This document shows, one piece after another, positions 43,121 to 52,285 of a DNA stretch of 64,000 nt. A model generated the notes under the pieces. It saw nothing but the letters and a program-made list of their open reading frames with translations, had not been told where the DNA came from and ran no database searches. The position numbers and the translations under genes are program-made. This stretch comes from Nonlabens xiamenensis (GTDB taxonomy: Bacteria > Bacteroidota > Bacteroidia > Flavobacteriales > Flavobacteriaceae): positions 310,001 through 374,000 of the forward strand of contig NZ_RMVE01000003.1 in the NCBI RefSeq assembly GCF_003865345.1. The letters are read 5' to 3'. Position 1 is the stretch's first letter. Every line of letters begins with the position of its first letter.

Positions 43121-44737
43121 TTATTCTTCCATAAATTCTTGTAGTTTACGTTCCTGCCATTGTTTATTGGTAAATGGGTTGCGTCCAAATGTTCCATAGG
43201 CGTGGCCGAGCAGTCCTAATCCCCAGCCGGCTAGTGTGTAAACGAACCAAGGGGTGGACCATTGATTTTGATAATAATTGAAGGAGGCAATACCCAGGTT
43301 CACAACTATATAAATCATCAAGTGATAATAAAAGGAGCGTATTTCCTCTACCCGCTTTTTGGCAGTGTTGTATCTTTCTTTATAACTCTCTTTTTGGTTG
43401 GTATAGGTATCTTGAGGTTGATCCAGTAAGACCTGGATTTTGCGTTCCTCCCATCCCCTGCCTAAAAAACCAGAATTACTAAAAGTCCTCAGGTATCGGA
43501 AAAACAGCCCTAATGACATTCCCAAGGCAGGAAAAATCACCCATGGAAAATCAGAGCTAAAGAAATTGAGAATGGATAACAGAGCAACGATAACTACGGT
43601 TTTGGCAATACTATCATAGAATGATTTGATTCGACTCACTCGTTCTCTAGCTTGGACCAATTTTATATCCTCCACTGCGGCAGGTGCTTCTGGCGTAAGT
43701 TGGACATTCTCTGGTCCATCGAGAATTGGAATTTGAACCTTAAATTTACCATCGGCTTCAGAGGTGCTCATCTTGCGATCTGTAAAGAGCTGGTACCTGG
43801 CAGCAATATTGTTAAGACCTACACCACTGCTTTTCTTGACGACAGGCTTGACCTGCAAACTATTTTCCACCACCAGATTGCCCGCCTCCTGATAAATGCG
43901 TATTTGCAAGGGTTTTGTATCACTGATCACATTGTGTTTTACTGCGTTTTCTAATAATAGCTGCAAGGAAAGTGGCACGACCATGAGCTCAGAAAAAGCA
44001 GGGTTATTCTCAATGTCCACCTGGATACTGTCTTCAAATCTGGTCTTCAGCAGACTCACATACGTATCGGCAAATTTTAATTCTTCCTGTATACTTACAA
44101 GATCCTTATTGCGCTGCTCCAGCACGTATCTATAGACTTTGGACAGCGAGGTTGTAAATTTTGTGGCTGCCTTTGGGTTCTCCTCTATCAACGAAACCAA
44201 TACATTAAGGCTATTGAACAAAAAATGTGGATCCAACTGATTTTTCAGCGCATCGAATTGAAGGGTGGCCGACCTGGCAATACTTTTTTGCTCTTTCACC
44301 TTATTGGCATTCAGCTCGCGGTAAAAATAAACGGCGTGAAATGTGATACTCATCACAATAGTAATCAGCAAACCAAAGGTGTACCATTCCAGTGATTGAT
44401 CACTGAGGTATTTGTCTAAGGGAACGTCATAGATCACCACATACATAAACATGAGCAGCAGAAACAAACTCAGCATCGTTAGAATAATGGATCCTACCGC
44501 GCCATATATCAACCGTTGCGCCGGTTGTTCCAGCCAAGAAAAATGCTTGTCCATCCAATCAAAGAACCACTGATTGACGAAAGTAAGCGTGACCGAAAAC
44601 AGTAGGTTGATGGAGAACTCTTCCAGTTGTACAGACCAGGACTTGAAACCCCCATCAAATACCACATCTATAAGACTGATTCCTATTGCAATGAGGATAG
44701 CAGCCAGGAGGTTTCTGAATATACGTTTAGAAGTCAT
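43121..44737 (-). CDS. LytS-type sensor kinase with two C-terminal 2TM domains
   Basis: 538 residues. Four N-terminal membrane helices (about 9-26, 43-60, 75-101, 120-138), then the His_kinase core with H171 in LDPHFLFNSLN and the N-box LLLENAVKHN. After the ATPase (about 350 on) come two 2TM domains (about 355-440 and 455-538), each ending W-x-E-R-K-(I/L)-Q. 2TM domains are frequent in flavobacterial proteins, but two behind a kinase is unusual to my eye. Confidence 0.9.
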   Translation of the reverse strand: MTSKRIFRNLLAAILIAIGISLIDVVFDGGFKSWSVQLEEFSINLLFSVTLTFVNQWFFDWMDKHFSWLEQPAQRLIYGAVGSIILTMLSLFLLLMFMYVVIYDVPLDKYLSDQSLEWYTFGLLITIVMSITFHAVYFYRELNANKVKEQKSIARSATLQFDALKNQLDPHFLFNSLNVLVSLIEENPKAATKFTTSLSKVYRYVLEQRNKDLVSIQEELKFADTYVSLLKTRFEDSIQVDIENNPAFSELMVVPLSLQLLLENAVKHNVISDTKPLQIRIYQEAGNLVVENSLQVKPVVKKSSGVGLNNIAARYQLFTDRKMSTSEADGKFKVQIPILDGPENVQLTPEAPAAVEDIKLVQARERVSRIKSFYDSIAKTVVIVALLSILNFFSSDFPWVIFPALGMSLGLFFRYLRTFSNSGFLGRGWEERKIQVLLDQPQDTYTNQKESYKERYNTAKKRVEEIRSFYYHLMIYIVVNLGIASFNYYQNQWSTPWFVYTLAGWGLGLLGHAYGTFGRNPFTNKQWQERKLQEFMEE

Positions 44738-44931
44738 GAGTTGGAATTGAATTTTAAAAATAGTCCTTTCTAATACAACAGTACAAATCTGCTATTTGAA
44801 GGTAGGCTGTACCAGCAAAACTTACCCAATTGTCAAAAGCTTATACTGAACTGTAATATGTCCGTGGAATTCTGTTGGTTTTTTATCAAACAATTAACCG
44901 AAACTTGTAGGAAAAATAGATGAATCTCAGA

Positions 44932-44939
44932 TACATTTG
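44932..44939 (+). promoter_or_regulatory. -7 box upstream of mtfA
   Basis: TACATTTG fits TAnnTTTG; a TTG at 44905-44907 could be the -33 box though spacing is long (24). Fits translation from TTG 44957. Confidence 0.4.
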
Positions 44940-44956
44940 GGCACAAAATTAATCTA

Positions 44957-45742
44957 TTGGTTTTCCTCTATATCCTTCCCATTGTGGCTGCCGCACTGCT
45001 TCTTTATTTTTTTGTGTTTAAAAAAGATACACCTACCATTGATTACCCTACCGTTCAATGGCATCAACCCCTGATGGAAAAAGTGTTGTTTTATCAGCAA
45101 CTGAATGATGTCGAACAAAGAAGATTCAGATATAGAATGGCGATTTTTCTTGAAGATACTTATGTGGAATCGGTAGGTTTTGAGCTGGAGGAATTAGATC
45201 GTGTGCTCGTAGCTGCAAGTGCTGTAATTCCGGTTTTTAAATTTCCTGCCTGGCATTATGACGAGCTGACTGGTGTAATCTTATATCCAGATAACTTTAA
45301 TAAGGATCTTGAATTTGACCACAGCGGAAAGGATAGATTCATCGGTGGGCTGGTAGGAACTGGGAGGTATAAAAACCAAATGATTCTGTCCAAGACATCA
45401 CTGTATCACGGTTTTGACAACCAAACCGATAAACGCAACACTGGTATACATGAGTTTGTGCATCTGATAGATAAGACTGACGGCGATACCGACGGTGTTC
45501 CTGAAGTGCTATTAAAACAATCCTACGTTATTCCTTGGATCAATCTGATGCACCAAAAAATGGATGCCATCAACAAGGACAAGTCGGACATTCGCGCCTA
45601 CGGAGGTACCAGTCAGGCAGAATTCTTTGCTACAGCCGCAGAATATTTTTTTTCCCGCCCCAAACTCATGCGACGCAAACATCCAGAGCTCTATCGTATG
45701 CTGAAGCAATGCTTTGATCCTTCTCTTAAAAAGGCTGCTTAA
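44957..45742 (+). CDS. mtfA: MtfA-like zinc peptidase (M90)
   Basis: 261 residues from TTG 44957. One N-terminal membrane helix, then the M90 core with HEFVH in GIHEFVHLIDK and a downstream TSQAEFFATAAEYFF glutamate. E. coli MtfA responds to glucose-repressor Mlc; that partner is absent here, so the role is a general zinc peptidase. The start is TTG because no ATG precedes the helix and a -7 box sits 17 bases upstream. Confidence 0.87.
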   Translation: MVFLYILPIVAAALLLYFFVFKKDTPTIDYPTVQWHQPLMEKVLFYQQLNDVEQRRFRYRMAIFLEDTYVESVGFELEELDRVLVAASAVIPVFKFPAWHYDELTGVILYPDNFNKDLEFDHSGKDRFIGGLVGTGRYKNQMILSKTSLYHGFDNQTDKRNTGIHEFVHLIDKTDGDTDGVPEVLLKQSYVIPWINLMHQKMDAINKDKSDIRAYGGTSQAEFFATAAEYFFSRPKLMRRKHPELYRMLKQCFDPSLKKAA

Positions 45743-45800
45743 TCTCCTACACATTTACCGCAAGCCTTATTGAACCTGGCATAAATTGATTTTCACCCCT

Positions 45801-45808
45801 TACTTTTG
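45801..45808 (+). promoter_or_regulatory. -7 box of the S1/P1 nuclease gene
   Basis: TACTTTTG fits TAnnTTTG, 13 bases before ATG 45822. It lies downstream of the alternative TTG start (45786), which it therefore excludes. Confidence 0.5.
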
Positions 45809-45821
45809 TAAAAAACTTATT

Positions 45822-46595
45822 ATGCGTCAACTACTTCTCCTTTTCTCAATATTAGTATTCAGTCTTCCTGCTCATGCCTTTGATTGGGGAAAAACTGGTC
45901 ATCGTACCACTGGCGCTATTGCCGAGCAATACCTTACACGCAAGGCGAGGAAAAACATCGCTAGATTACTTGATGGGGAGTCACTGGCATCAGTTTCCAC
46001 CTATGCAGATGAGATCAAAAGCGACGAAGCTTATAGAAAATATAGTCCATTGCACTATGTCAATATCCCATTTGATCAAACCTATGACACCCATCCGCCT
46101 AGCGACCGAGGAGATATTATTACTGGTATCGACCAGTGCATCGCCGTTTTGAATTCTGCTACCGCTACAAAGGAAGAAAAGGCTTTTCAATTACGTATGT
46201 TGGTGCATTTTGTTGGTGACCTACACCAGCCCTTACATACCGGCTTGCAAGAAGATAAAGGGGGGAATGATTTTCAGGTGCGTTGGTTCAATGACGGAAC
46301 AAATCTGCACCGGGTTTGGGACACTCAGATGATCGAGCATTATGGCATGTCCTATTCAGAATTGGCAGCCAATATGCCCAGACTGAGTCGCAAAAACCGC
46401 AAAGCAATGTCGACAGGAACTCACCGCGAATGGTTGGAGGACAGCAGGAAATTGGTTAAAAAAATCTACTCCGATACAGAAAAAGGAGATCAATTGGGGT
46501 ACAGATATATGTATGATTATTTTAGTACCCTAAAATTACAGTTGCAAAAAGGTGGGGTAAGACTTGCAGCACTACTCAATGAATTATTGGGCTAG
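45822..46595 (+). CDS. S1/P1 nuclease, exported
   Basis: 257 residues. Signal peptide ending PAHA, then FDWGKTGHRTTG with the N-terminal Trp and His zinc ligands, HYVNIP, HFVGDLHQPLH, NDFQVRWF and NLHRVWD, the complete trinuclear zinc set. Degrades single-stranded DNA and RNA in the periplasm or outside, perhaps for phosphate. The mature protein has two residues before the usual first Trp. Confidence 0.93.
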   Translation: MRQLLLLFSILVFSLPAHAFDWGKTGHRTTGAIAEQYLTRKARKNIARLLDGESLASVSTYADEIKSDEAYRKYSPLHYVNIPFDQTYDTHPPSDRGDIITGIDQCIAVLNSATATKEEKAFQLRMLVHFVGDLHQPLHTGLQEDKGGNDFQVRWFNDGTNLHRVWDTQMIEHYGMSYSELAANMPRLSRKNRKAMSTGTHREWLEDSRKLVKKIYSDTEKGDQLGYRYMYDYFSTLKLQLQKGGVRLAALLNELLG

Positions 46596-46680
46596 AAATG
46601 AGATTAAACTGGTAAGGATACCCCCACGAAATAGTTATTAAATAGCTCATTGTAACTTTCAATCGCTCAACACTGACCTT

Positions 46681-46962
46681 ATGAATATCAAAAGACTGTT
46701 GACTACCCTGGCGATAGCACTTTCGCTATTACTCATACCGTTGATCGCTATGTTTTTCACGAAAGGAGTTCAATGGAGTACAAGCGATTTCTTGATGATG
46801 GGTGTCCTACTTACCGTTTTGGTTGTAATATTCGAGTTGTTGAGAAACATCAAGAAACGCAAATTTCGCATTCTGGCGATGATCGTTCTATTGTTTTTTT
46901 TCCTTTTGGTATGGGCAGAATTGGCCGTCGGAGTATTCGGGACGCCTTTTGCCGGTACCTAG
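46681..46962 (+). CDS. Small membrane protein of unknown function
   Basis: 93 residues with three membrane helices and the end WAELAVGVFGTPFAG, a motif I have seen in flavobacterial hypotheticals. Convergent with the following gene, 2 bases apart. Confidence 0.65.
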   Translation: MNIKRLLTTLAIALSLLLIPLIAMFFTKGVQWSTSDFLMMGVLLTVLVVIFELLRNIKKRKFRILAMIVLLFFFLLVWAELAVGVFGTPFAGT

Positions 46963-46964
46963 AA

Positions 46965-47708
46965 CTATTCGGTTAATTTCACTTTGGCCCTTTCCAATTT
47001 AATCTCGCTTATTTTTTCCAACTTACCTTCTTCCCAAAGGTCATCCATTTTGGACAAAGTAGGATCTGTTTGCAATGCTTTATAATTGTTGTAATCCTGA
47101 ACAATAACTCCGTTGAGGTTGCGTCGGTTCACGCTTTCGCGAAAGCGATATCCACATTCTTGCTCGCAATAGGAATAGGCAAGAAAGTCGATCAAAAAGT
47201 TCTCAGCATCAACCCAATAAACAAAAATATCATCATGGTCTTCTCCACCACCTTCCTCGTCAAAGGTGACTTCTATTTCATGATAGGTTTTTCCCTTGAT
47301 CAGGTCCTGTCCCAAATAGCGCAAATTGATGGCTGGTCCATCCAACCCAAATGGTAATTGGGCAAAATATACCACGCTATTTAAACTGGCAGCATATCGG
47401 TTTTTCAAACTATCTGCAATCATTTGAATCTCACCATCGCTGGATCTGGTAAAACCTTGATTGTTCAACCGATCGACAACTTCAAGACTATCTATTTCCA
47501 GATGACGCTCATACACGTAGTTGCCGTTTTTTCGCTCGACCGCATAAGCAATACCTCTGAAATCAAATTCCAGTCGGGCGTTTGAAGCAATCGCTGTCCC
47601 GTGAGCCTCGAGTGCCTTATTCATGATTTCGCCTGCAGATGGTTGTGGATCCTGACATGCTCCTATGGTCAAAAGCACTAGTAATATGATCAGTTGTTTC
47701 AATTTCAT
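46965..47708 (-). CDS. DUF6503-like lipoprotein
   Basis: 247 residues. Lipobox TIGAC near residue 18. Beta-rich body (NARLEFDFRGIAYAVER, DDIFVYWVDAENFLIDFLAY) of the LolA-like type; DUF6503 is my best match. RFRES encoded by the palindrome at 47133-47146. Confidence 0.72.
   Translation of the reverse strand: MKLKQLIILLVLLTIGACQDPQPSAGEIMNKALEAHGTAIASNARLEFDFRGIAYAVERKNGNYVYERHLEIDSLEVVDRLNNQGFTRSSDGEIQMIADSLKNRYAASLNSVVYFAQLPFGLDGPAINLRYLGQDLIKGKTYHEIEVTFDEEGGGEDHDDIFVYWVDAENFLIDFLAYSYCEQECGYRFRESVNRRNLNGVIVQDYNNYKALQTDPTLSKMDDLWEEGKLEKISEIKLERAKVKLTE
47133..47146. repeat. In-gene palindrome copy
   Basis: Exact GCTTTCGCGAAAGC, read as RFRES. Confidence 0.9.
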
Positions 47709-47745
47709 TTCACAAAGATATAAGAGATTACAAAGCGGTTTAAGG

Positions 47746-47753
47746 TATATTTG
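47746..47753 (+). promoter_or_regulatory. -7 box of smpB
   Basis: Perfect TAnnTTTG (TATATTTG) 10 bases before ATG 47764, implying a very short leader and excluding the earlier in-frame start. Confidence 0.55.
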
Positions 47754-47763
47754 TCCCGATTAT

Positions 47764-48225
47764 ATGGATTTTAAGAACAAAATAGAGATAAAGAATCGCA
47801 AGGCCAGGTTTGAATATGAAATCCTGGATAAATATATGGCGGGCATCGTGCTGACGGGTACAGAGATCAAGGCCATTCGCTTGGGAAAAGCCAGTATAGC
47901 CGAAAGTTTTTGCGAATTCAAAAATCATGAACTTTATGTCATCAATATGACGGTTCAGGAATATTCACATGCGACCTATTTCAACCACAATCCAAAACAA
48001 GAACGCAAACTTCTTTTGAACCGTAAGGAGCTAAAAAAACTGGAAAAAGAGGTAACCAATTCAGGGAACACCATTATTCCTCTCAAACTTTTTGTGAATG
48101 ACCGTGGATTGGCCAAACTCGATATCGCTTTGGCCAGAGGTAAAAAGCTTCACGACAAAAGAGAGACCATAAAGGATAGAGATAACAAGCGCCGACTTGA
48201 TGCCATCAAAAAACAATTTGGATAG
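47764..48225 (+). CDS. smpB: SsrA-binding protein SmpB
   Basis: 153 residues: NRKARFEYEI, GIVLTGTEIKAIRLGKASI, FFNHNPKQERKLLL-like loop and a basic tail GKKLHDKRETIKDRDNKRRL. Binds tmRNA and guides it to stalled ribosomes. ATG 47764 chosen; the frame opens 99 bases upstream only into non-homologous sequence. The ssrA gene is not in this window. Confidence 0.96.
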   Translation: MDFKNKIEIKNRKARFEYEILDKYMAGIVLTGTEIKAIRLGKASIAESFCEFKNHELYVINMTVQEYSHATYFNHNPKQERKLLLNRKELKKLEKEVTNSGNTIIPLKLFVNDRGLAKLDIALARGKKLHDKRETIKDRDNKRRLDAIKKQFG

Positions 48226-48522
48226 ACACTTTTGATCTTTAAAAATATTGAATGAATGTCCGCGCCATCGACAGTATAAATTGATCTCCCAGTGCAAATG
48301 ATTTATTGATCTTGAATAGATGATAACCTAACTAAGCATTTAGGTTATTGTGAGGCTGATCTTTCTAGCATGGGAATTGATGCTTGAGTTGAAAAAATTG
48401 GTTTATAAATTCTCCCAGACAACCTTTTTACATTTCGTACGTCTTAACAATAGTTAGGAGTCATTCACACTGATTCTTAAAAAGTCTTGTTTTCTTTGTA
48501 CAACCAAACCAATTACCAGCCA

Positions 48523-51018
48523 ATGAAATTTATCTCTACCTCTTTCGTTCTGTTCATTATTTCTCTTTTGGTGTCCGCTTTTGCGAAAGCGCAACTTACC
48601 GGAACCCTGACCGATACCAATAATGAACCCATTGCCTTTGCCTCTATATACATCAAAGGTACTTATCAAGGAACCACTACCAATACCGATGGAAGCTATG
48701 CTCTACAGCTCAACGGGAAAGGGCAATACGAGATCGTTTATCAATCGCTGGGCTACGAACCACAAACCATCAGCGTAGATTTTATCGAACAAGGGCAAGT
48801 ACTGGATGTTCAATTAAAAGAAGAAGTCGCCTCACTAGAGGAAATAGTACTCCAAAGCGATGAAAACCCTGCTGAAAGAGTGATACGAGAGGCCATTGCT
48901 CACAGGGAAGAAAATCGGAGAAAGTTTTCCAGTTATACGGCCAATTTTTATTCACGAGGGATCTGGCGTATGGAGGATGTACCAGAAAAATTTTTAGGTC
49001 AGGAAATTGGCGACCTGGAGGGATCGTTAGACTCTGTCACCCGTAGCGGTGTCATTTATCTGTCAGAGACCTTTTCAAAGATTGCCTATCAAGCTCCAGA
49101 TAATTTTAAGGAGCATATCGTCGCCAGCAAGATCAGTGGTGATGACAATGGTTTCAGTGCCAATAGTGCAGAATCAGCCAACTTTGATTTTTACAACAAC
49201 AATATAGATTTAAACAATCGTATTGTCTCCCCTATTGCAGACTATGCATTTGGGTACTACAGATATAAATTGTTAGGGACTTTTTATGATGATAATAATT
49301 TCCTGATCAATAAGATACAAGTTACTTCACGTAGACCTAAAGACAACACTTTTGATGGAATCATCTATATCGTTGAGGACCAATGGACCATTTATGGTTT
49401 GGAGTTGACCACGCTTGGAGAAAACATCAATGTTCCTGCCATCGACTCCATTACCTTTAATCAAGACTTTACTTATGAGCCATCAAGCGGAGACTGGGTG
49501 AAACGCTCCCAAAGTATAGATTTCTCTTTTGGCTTATTCGGATTTAAAGGAAATGGAAGGTTTATCGCCAATTATACAGACTACAATTTTGATCCACAAT
49601 TTGAGAAGTCCTCCTTCGGTCCGGAGGTACTGAGTTTTGAGCGTGATGCCAACAAAAAAGACAGTACTTTTTGGAATACCAAAAGACCGGTCCCTTTAAC
49701 CGTTGAAGAAACTAAGGAGTACATTAAAAAAGATAGTATATCTACTGTGCGCAACGATCCCAAATACAAGGACAGCGTGGATAGGGCGCGCAATAAGTTT
49801 CAGGTGATGGATCTGTTGAATGGTTATACCTACCGAAACAGCAAGAAAAACGAGCGCTATACCTATAACGGCTTTGCAGGATTAGATGCTTTTAAAGGAT
49901 TTAATACTGTACAGGGGTTTATGATGGGTACAGGGGTGAGTTATTACAAGGGATTCGATGAAGATTATAACTCGTCTTTATATATAGGATCCGACTTTAC
50001 TTACGGATTCTCGGATGACCGCTTGCGATATACAGGAAGAATTACCTATAGATTCAATCGCATTAATTATCGCTATCTCACGTTAAGCGGCGGTACAGAA
50101 ACCCGGCAAATCAACAATTCAAACCCGATTACTGGGCTGGAAAACATGATCTCAAGTTTAATGTTTGAACGCAATTTTGCCAAGTTCTATGAAGTGGATT
50201 TTGGACGGATCGGCTACGGAGAGGAATTATTCAATGGTTTGTTTGTAAATGCTTCAGTAGCTTATGAGCGCAGACAGCCATTGATCAATACCACCGATCA
50301 GGTATGGTTTACCCAAAGTGATGTAGATTACACTAGTAATAATCCGCTTGAACTGGACAACGGCAGGATAGCCTTTATTGATGACCATCAGATCCTTAAA
50401 GCAGGTTTAGATGTTCGATTGCGTTTTGGCCAGAAGTACCAGAGTTATCCCGATCGTAAATACAATATTACCAACGAAAAGTACCCTACGGTTTACTTGA
50501 ATTATGAAGGGGGATTTGCTTCCGACAACAGTAATTATAATTTCCAACATTTACGCATGAGTTTAACCCAGGGATTTGATATGGGTAATCTGGGTAGAAG
50601 CAGCTATTGGGCCAATGCCGGCACTTTTTTCAATGCAGAGGATATATCTTTTGTGGATTATCGGCACTTTAATGGTAATCAGTTGCGGTACAAACTTTCT
50701 GCTCTTAATCCATACAGCTTTGGCTTGTTGAGTTATTATGATTACTCCACTAATGAAGACTATGCACAAGTTCATCTACAGCATGATTTTAAAGGATTTA
50801 TCCTAGGTAAAGTACCAGGTATCAATCGGCTGAATCTGGACATGGTACTCAGTGGTAAAGCTTTGTTTACAGAACGTAAACCTTACTTTGAAGCTAGTGC
50901 TGGTATCAATAATATAGGATGGGGAAAATTTAGACCTTTTAGGGTAGATTATGTGCATAGCATTACCAGTGGTCGGAATTATGGCGCCTTTATTTTTGGT
51001 GCCAACCTTGGCTTCTAA
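48523..51018 (+). CDS. DUF5686 outer-membrane protein with CarboxypepD_reg domain
   Basis: 831 residues from ATG 48523; the TTG start at 48487 lies before a hydrophilic run and is unlikely. Signal peptide ending AFAKA, which is itself encoded by the palindrome (48577-48590, one change). A TonB-type plug-like CarboxypepD_reg domain (GTLTDTNNEPIAFASIYIKGT) then DUF5686, ending in a beta-barrel (FRPFRVDYVHSI...GANLGF). Surface protein, exact role unknown. Confidence 0.9.
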   Translation: MKFISTSFVLFIISLLVSAFAKAQLTGTLTDTNNEPIAFASIYIKGTYQGTTTNTDGSYALQLNGKGQYEIVYQSLGYEPQTISVDFIEQGQVLDVQLKEEVASLEEIVLQSDENPAERVIREAIAHREENRRKFSSYTANFYSRGIWRMEDVPEKFLGQEIGDLEGSLDSVTRSGVIYLSETFSKIAYQAPDNFKEHIVASKISGDDNGFSANSAESANFDFYNNNIDLNNRIVSPIADYAFGYYRYKLLGTFYDDNNFLINKIQVTSRRPKDNTFDGIIYIVEDQWTIYGLELTTLGENINVPAIDSITFNQDFTYEPSSGDWVKRSQSIDFSFGLFGFKGNGRFIANYTDYNFDPQFEKSSFGPEVLSFERDANKKDSTFWNTKRPVPLTVEETKEYIKKDSISTVRNDPKYKDSVDRARNKFQVMDLLNGYTYRNSKKNERYTYNGFAGLDAFKGFNTVQGFMMGTGVSYYKGFDEDYNSSLYIGSDFTYGFSDDRLRYTGRITYRFNRINYRYLTLSGGTETRQINNSNPITGLENMISSLMFERNFAKFYEVDFGRIGYGEELFNGLFVNASVAYERRQPLINTTDQVWFTQSDVDYTSNNPLELDNGRIAFIDDHQILKAGLDVRLRFGQKYQSYPDRKYNITNEKYPTVYLNYEGGFASDNSNYNFQHLRMSLTQGFDMGNLGRSSYWANAGTFFNAEDISFVDYRHFNGNQLRYKLSALNPYSFGLLSYYDYSTNEDYAQVHLQHDFKGFILGKVPGINRLNLDMVLSGKALFTERKPYFEASAGINNIGWGKFRPFRVDYVHSITSGRNYGAFIFGANLGF
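48577..48590. repeat. In-gene palindrome copy, one change
   Basis: GCTTTTGCGAAAGC, forming the AFAKA signal peptidase region. Confidence 0.85.
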
Positions 51019-51141
51019 AGCCTGATCCTCTCTGTATTTCAAAAGATGAAGCTATAGTAGGTATCCAAAAAACCTTTCCATGCTTTTTTATTGAATATGT
51101 AGAATTTTATAGATTTGGCACTTATCATTTAAGCCAACCTT

Positions 51142-51432
51142 ATGTTAGAAATATTTCTGATTATTTTCCTGTCTAAAAAAATTGGTCGTATGGTCGAAGC
51201 CAAAGGCCACAATAAGAAATGGTATCAAATAGGCTTTGTCATTTCCTGGATAGTTCTAGAAATATGTGGTTTTATTTGGGGAGCGATCTTGTTTGGAGAA
51301 AATGGAATAGCCACTTACCTGGTGGCAATCATTGGTGCTGCTTCATCTTATCTCACTTTTTATATTATTGCCAAATCACTGGAAGACCGAAGCAAATTGG
51401 ATGAGGACCCATTGGTCCCTGTCAATGGTTAA
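51142..51432 (+). CDS. Small membrane protein of unknown function
   Basis: 96 residues, about three membrane helices, no family recognised. Stands alone between convergent genes. Confidence 0.55.
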   Translation: MLEIFLIIFLSKKIGRMVEAKGHNKKWYQIGFVISWIVLEICGFIWGAILFGENGIATYLVAIIGAASSYLTFYIIAKSLEDRSKLDEDPLVPVNG

Positions 51433-51504
51433 CTGACTGCACTTAACTGAAAATATTTGCCGTTCAGTGGCTTTTACAGTCAATGATTAGAAGAGTCTTT
51501 GTTA

Positions 51505-52107
51505 TTAGTTTTTTCCTCCCAGAAAGGGCACGAATCTGAATTCGCCAAATGTTCTTTTGGTAAATTCAGTAGCCGACTCACGAATAATCAATGTCATGAC
51601 CTGTGCATTCTCCCCTACTGGAATCACTAGCCTACCTCCTATTTTGAGTTGGCTTAACAAAGTCTGCGGAATCTCTGGAGCTCCACAGGTAACGATGATA
51701 GCATCAAATGGGGCGTCTCCAGGTAGGCCTTTGTAACCATCACCGAATACAAATTTTCTGGGACGATAATTGAGTTTTCTAAACAACAGGCTTGTTTTTT
51801 TGTACAGCTCATTTTGGCGTTCGATGGTATAGACTTGAGCCTTCATCTCAAGAAGAACAGCACACTGATAACCACTACCAGTTCCAATCTCCAACACTTT
51901 TTGCCCAGCCTGCAGCTCGAGCAATTGACTTTGAAAAGCTACCGTATAAGGGTGTGATATTGTTTGGTCAGCACCAATGGGGAAGGCCTTATTCTGGTAG
52001 GCGTGTTCCAGAAACGAGCTGTCCAAAAATAAATGACGGGGAACCTGATTCATGGCCTCAAGAACAGTCGCATCGGTGATGCCTTTTTCCCGCATTAAAT
52101 CCACCAA
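51505..52107 (-). CDS. pcm: Protein-L-isoaspartate O-methyltransferase
   Basis: 200 residues from TTG 52107. SAM-binding motif LEIGTGSGYQ, the PCMT motif GADQTISHPYTVAFQSQLL and VTCGAPEIP. Repairs isoaspartyl residues. The conserved family N-terminus (KGKRRQLVDLMREKGI) is coded upstream of the TTG back to an ATC at 52146, but no ATG, GTG or TTG occurs there before the in-frame stop at 52150-52152, so the start may be a rare codon. Confidence 0.9.
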   Translation of the reverse strand: MVDLMREKGITDATVLEAMNQVPRHLFLDSSFLEHAYQNKAFPIGADQTISHPYTVAFQSQLLELQAGQKVLEIGTGSGYQCAVLLEMKAQVYTIERQNELYKKTSLLFRKLNYRPRKFVFGDGYKGLPGDAPFDAIIVTCGAPEIPQTLLSQLKIGGRLVIPVGENAQVMTLIIRESATEFTKRTFGEFRFVPFLGGKN

Positions 52108-52285
52108 CTGACGGCGTTTTCCTTTATGTATATAATTGTCTTTGATGTTTCAAAAATAATGGCTTACCAGTAGATTCCTGTGCCCAATACCTATCGTTTT
52201 TTCAACAATTTAATAGGTAGGAAGAATCGTATTGTGGCCTTTTTAATCAGGTTGGTATTTGCTATTTTTACAAAAAACAGAAATA

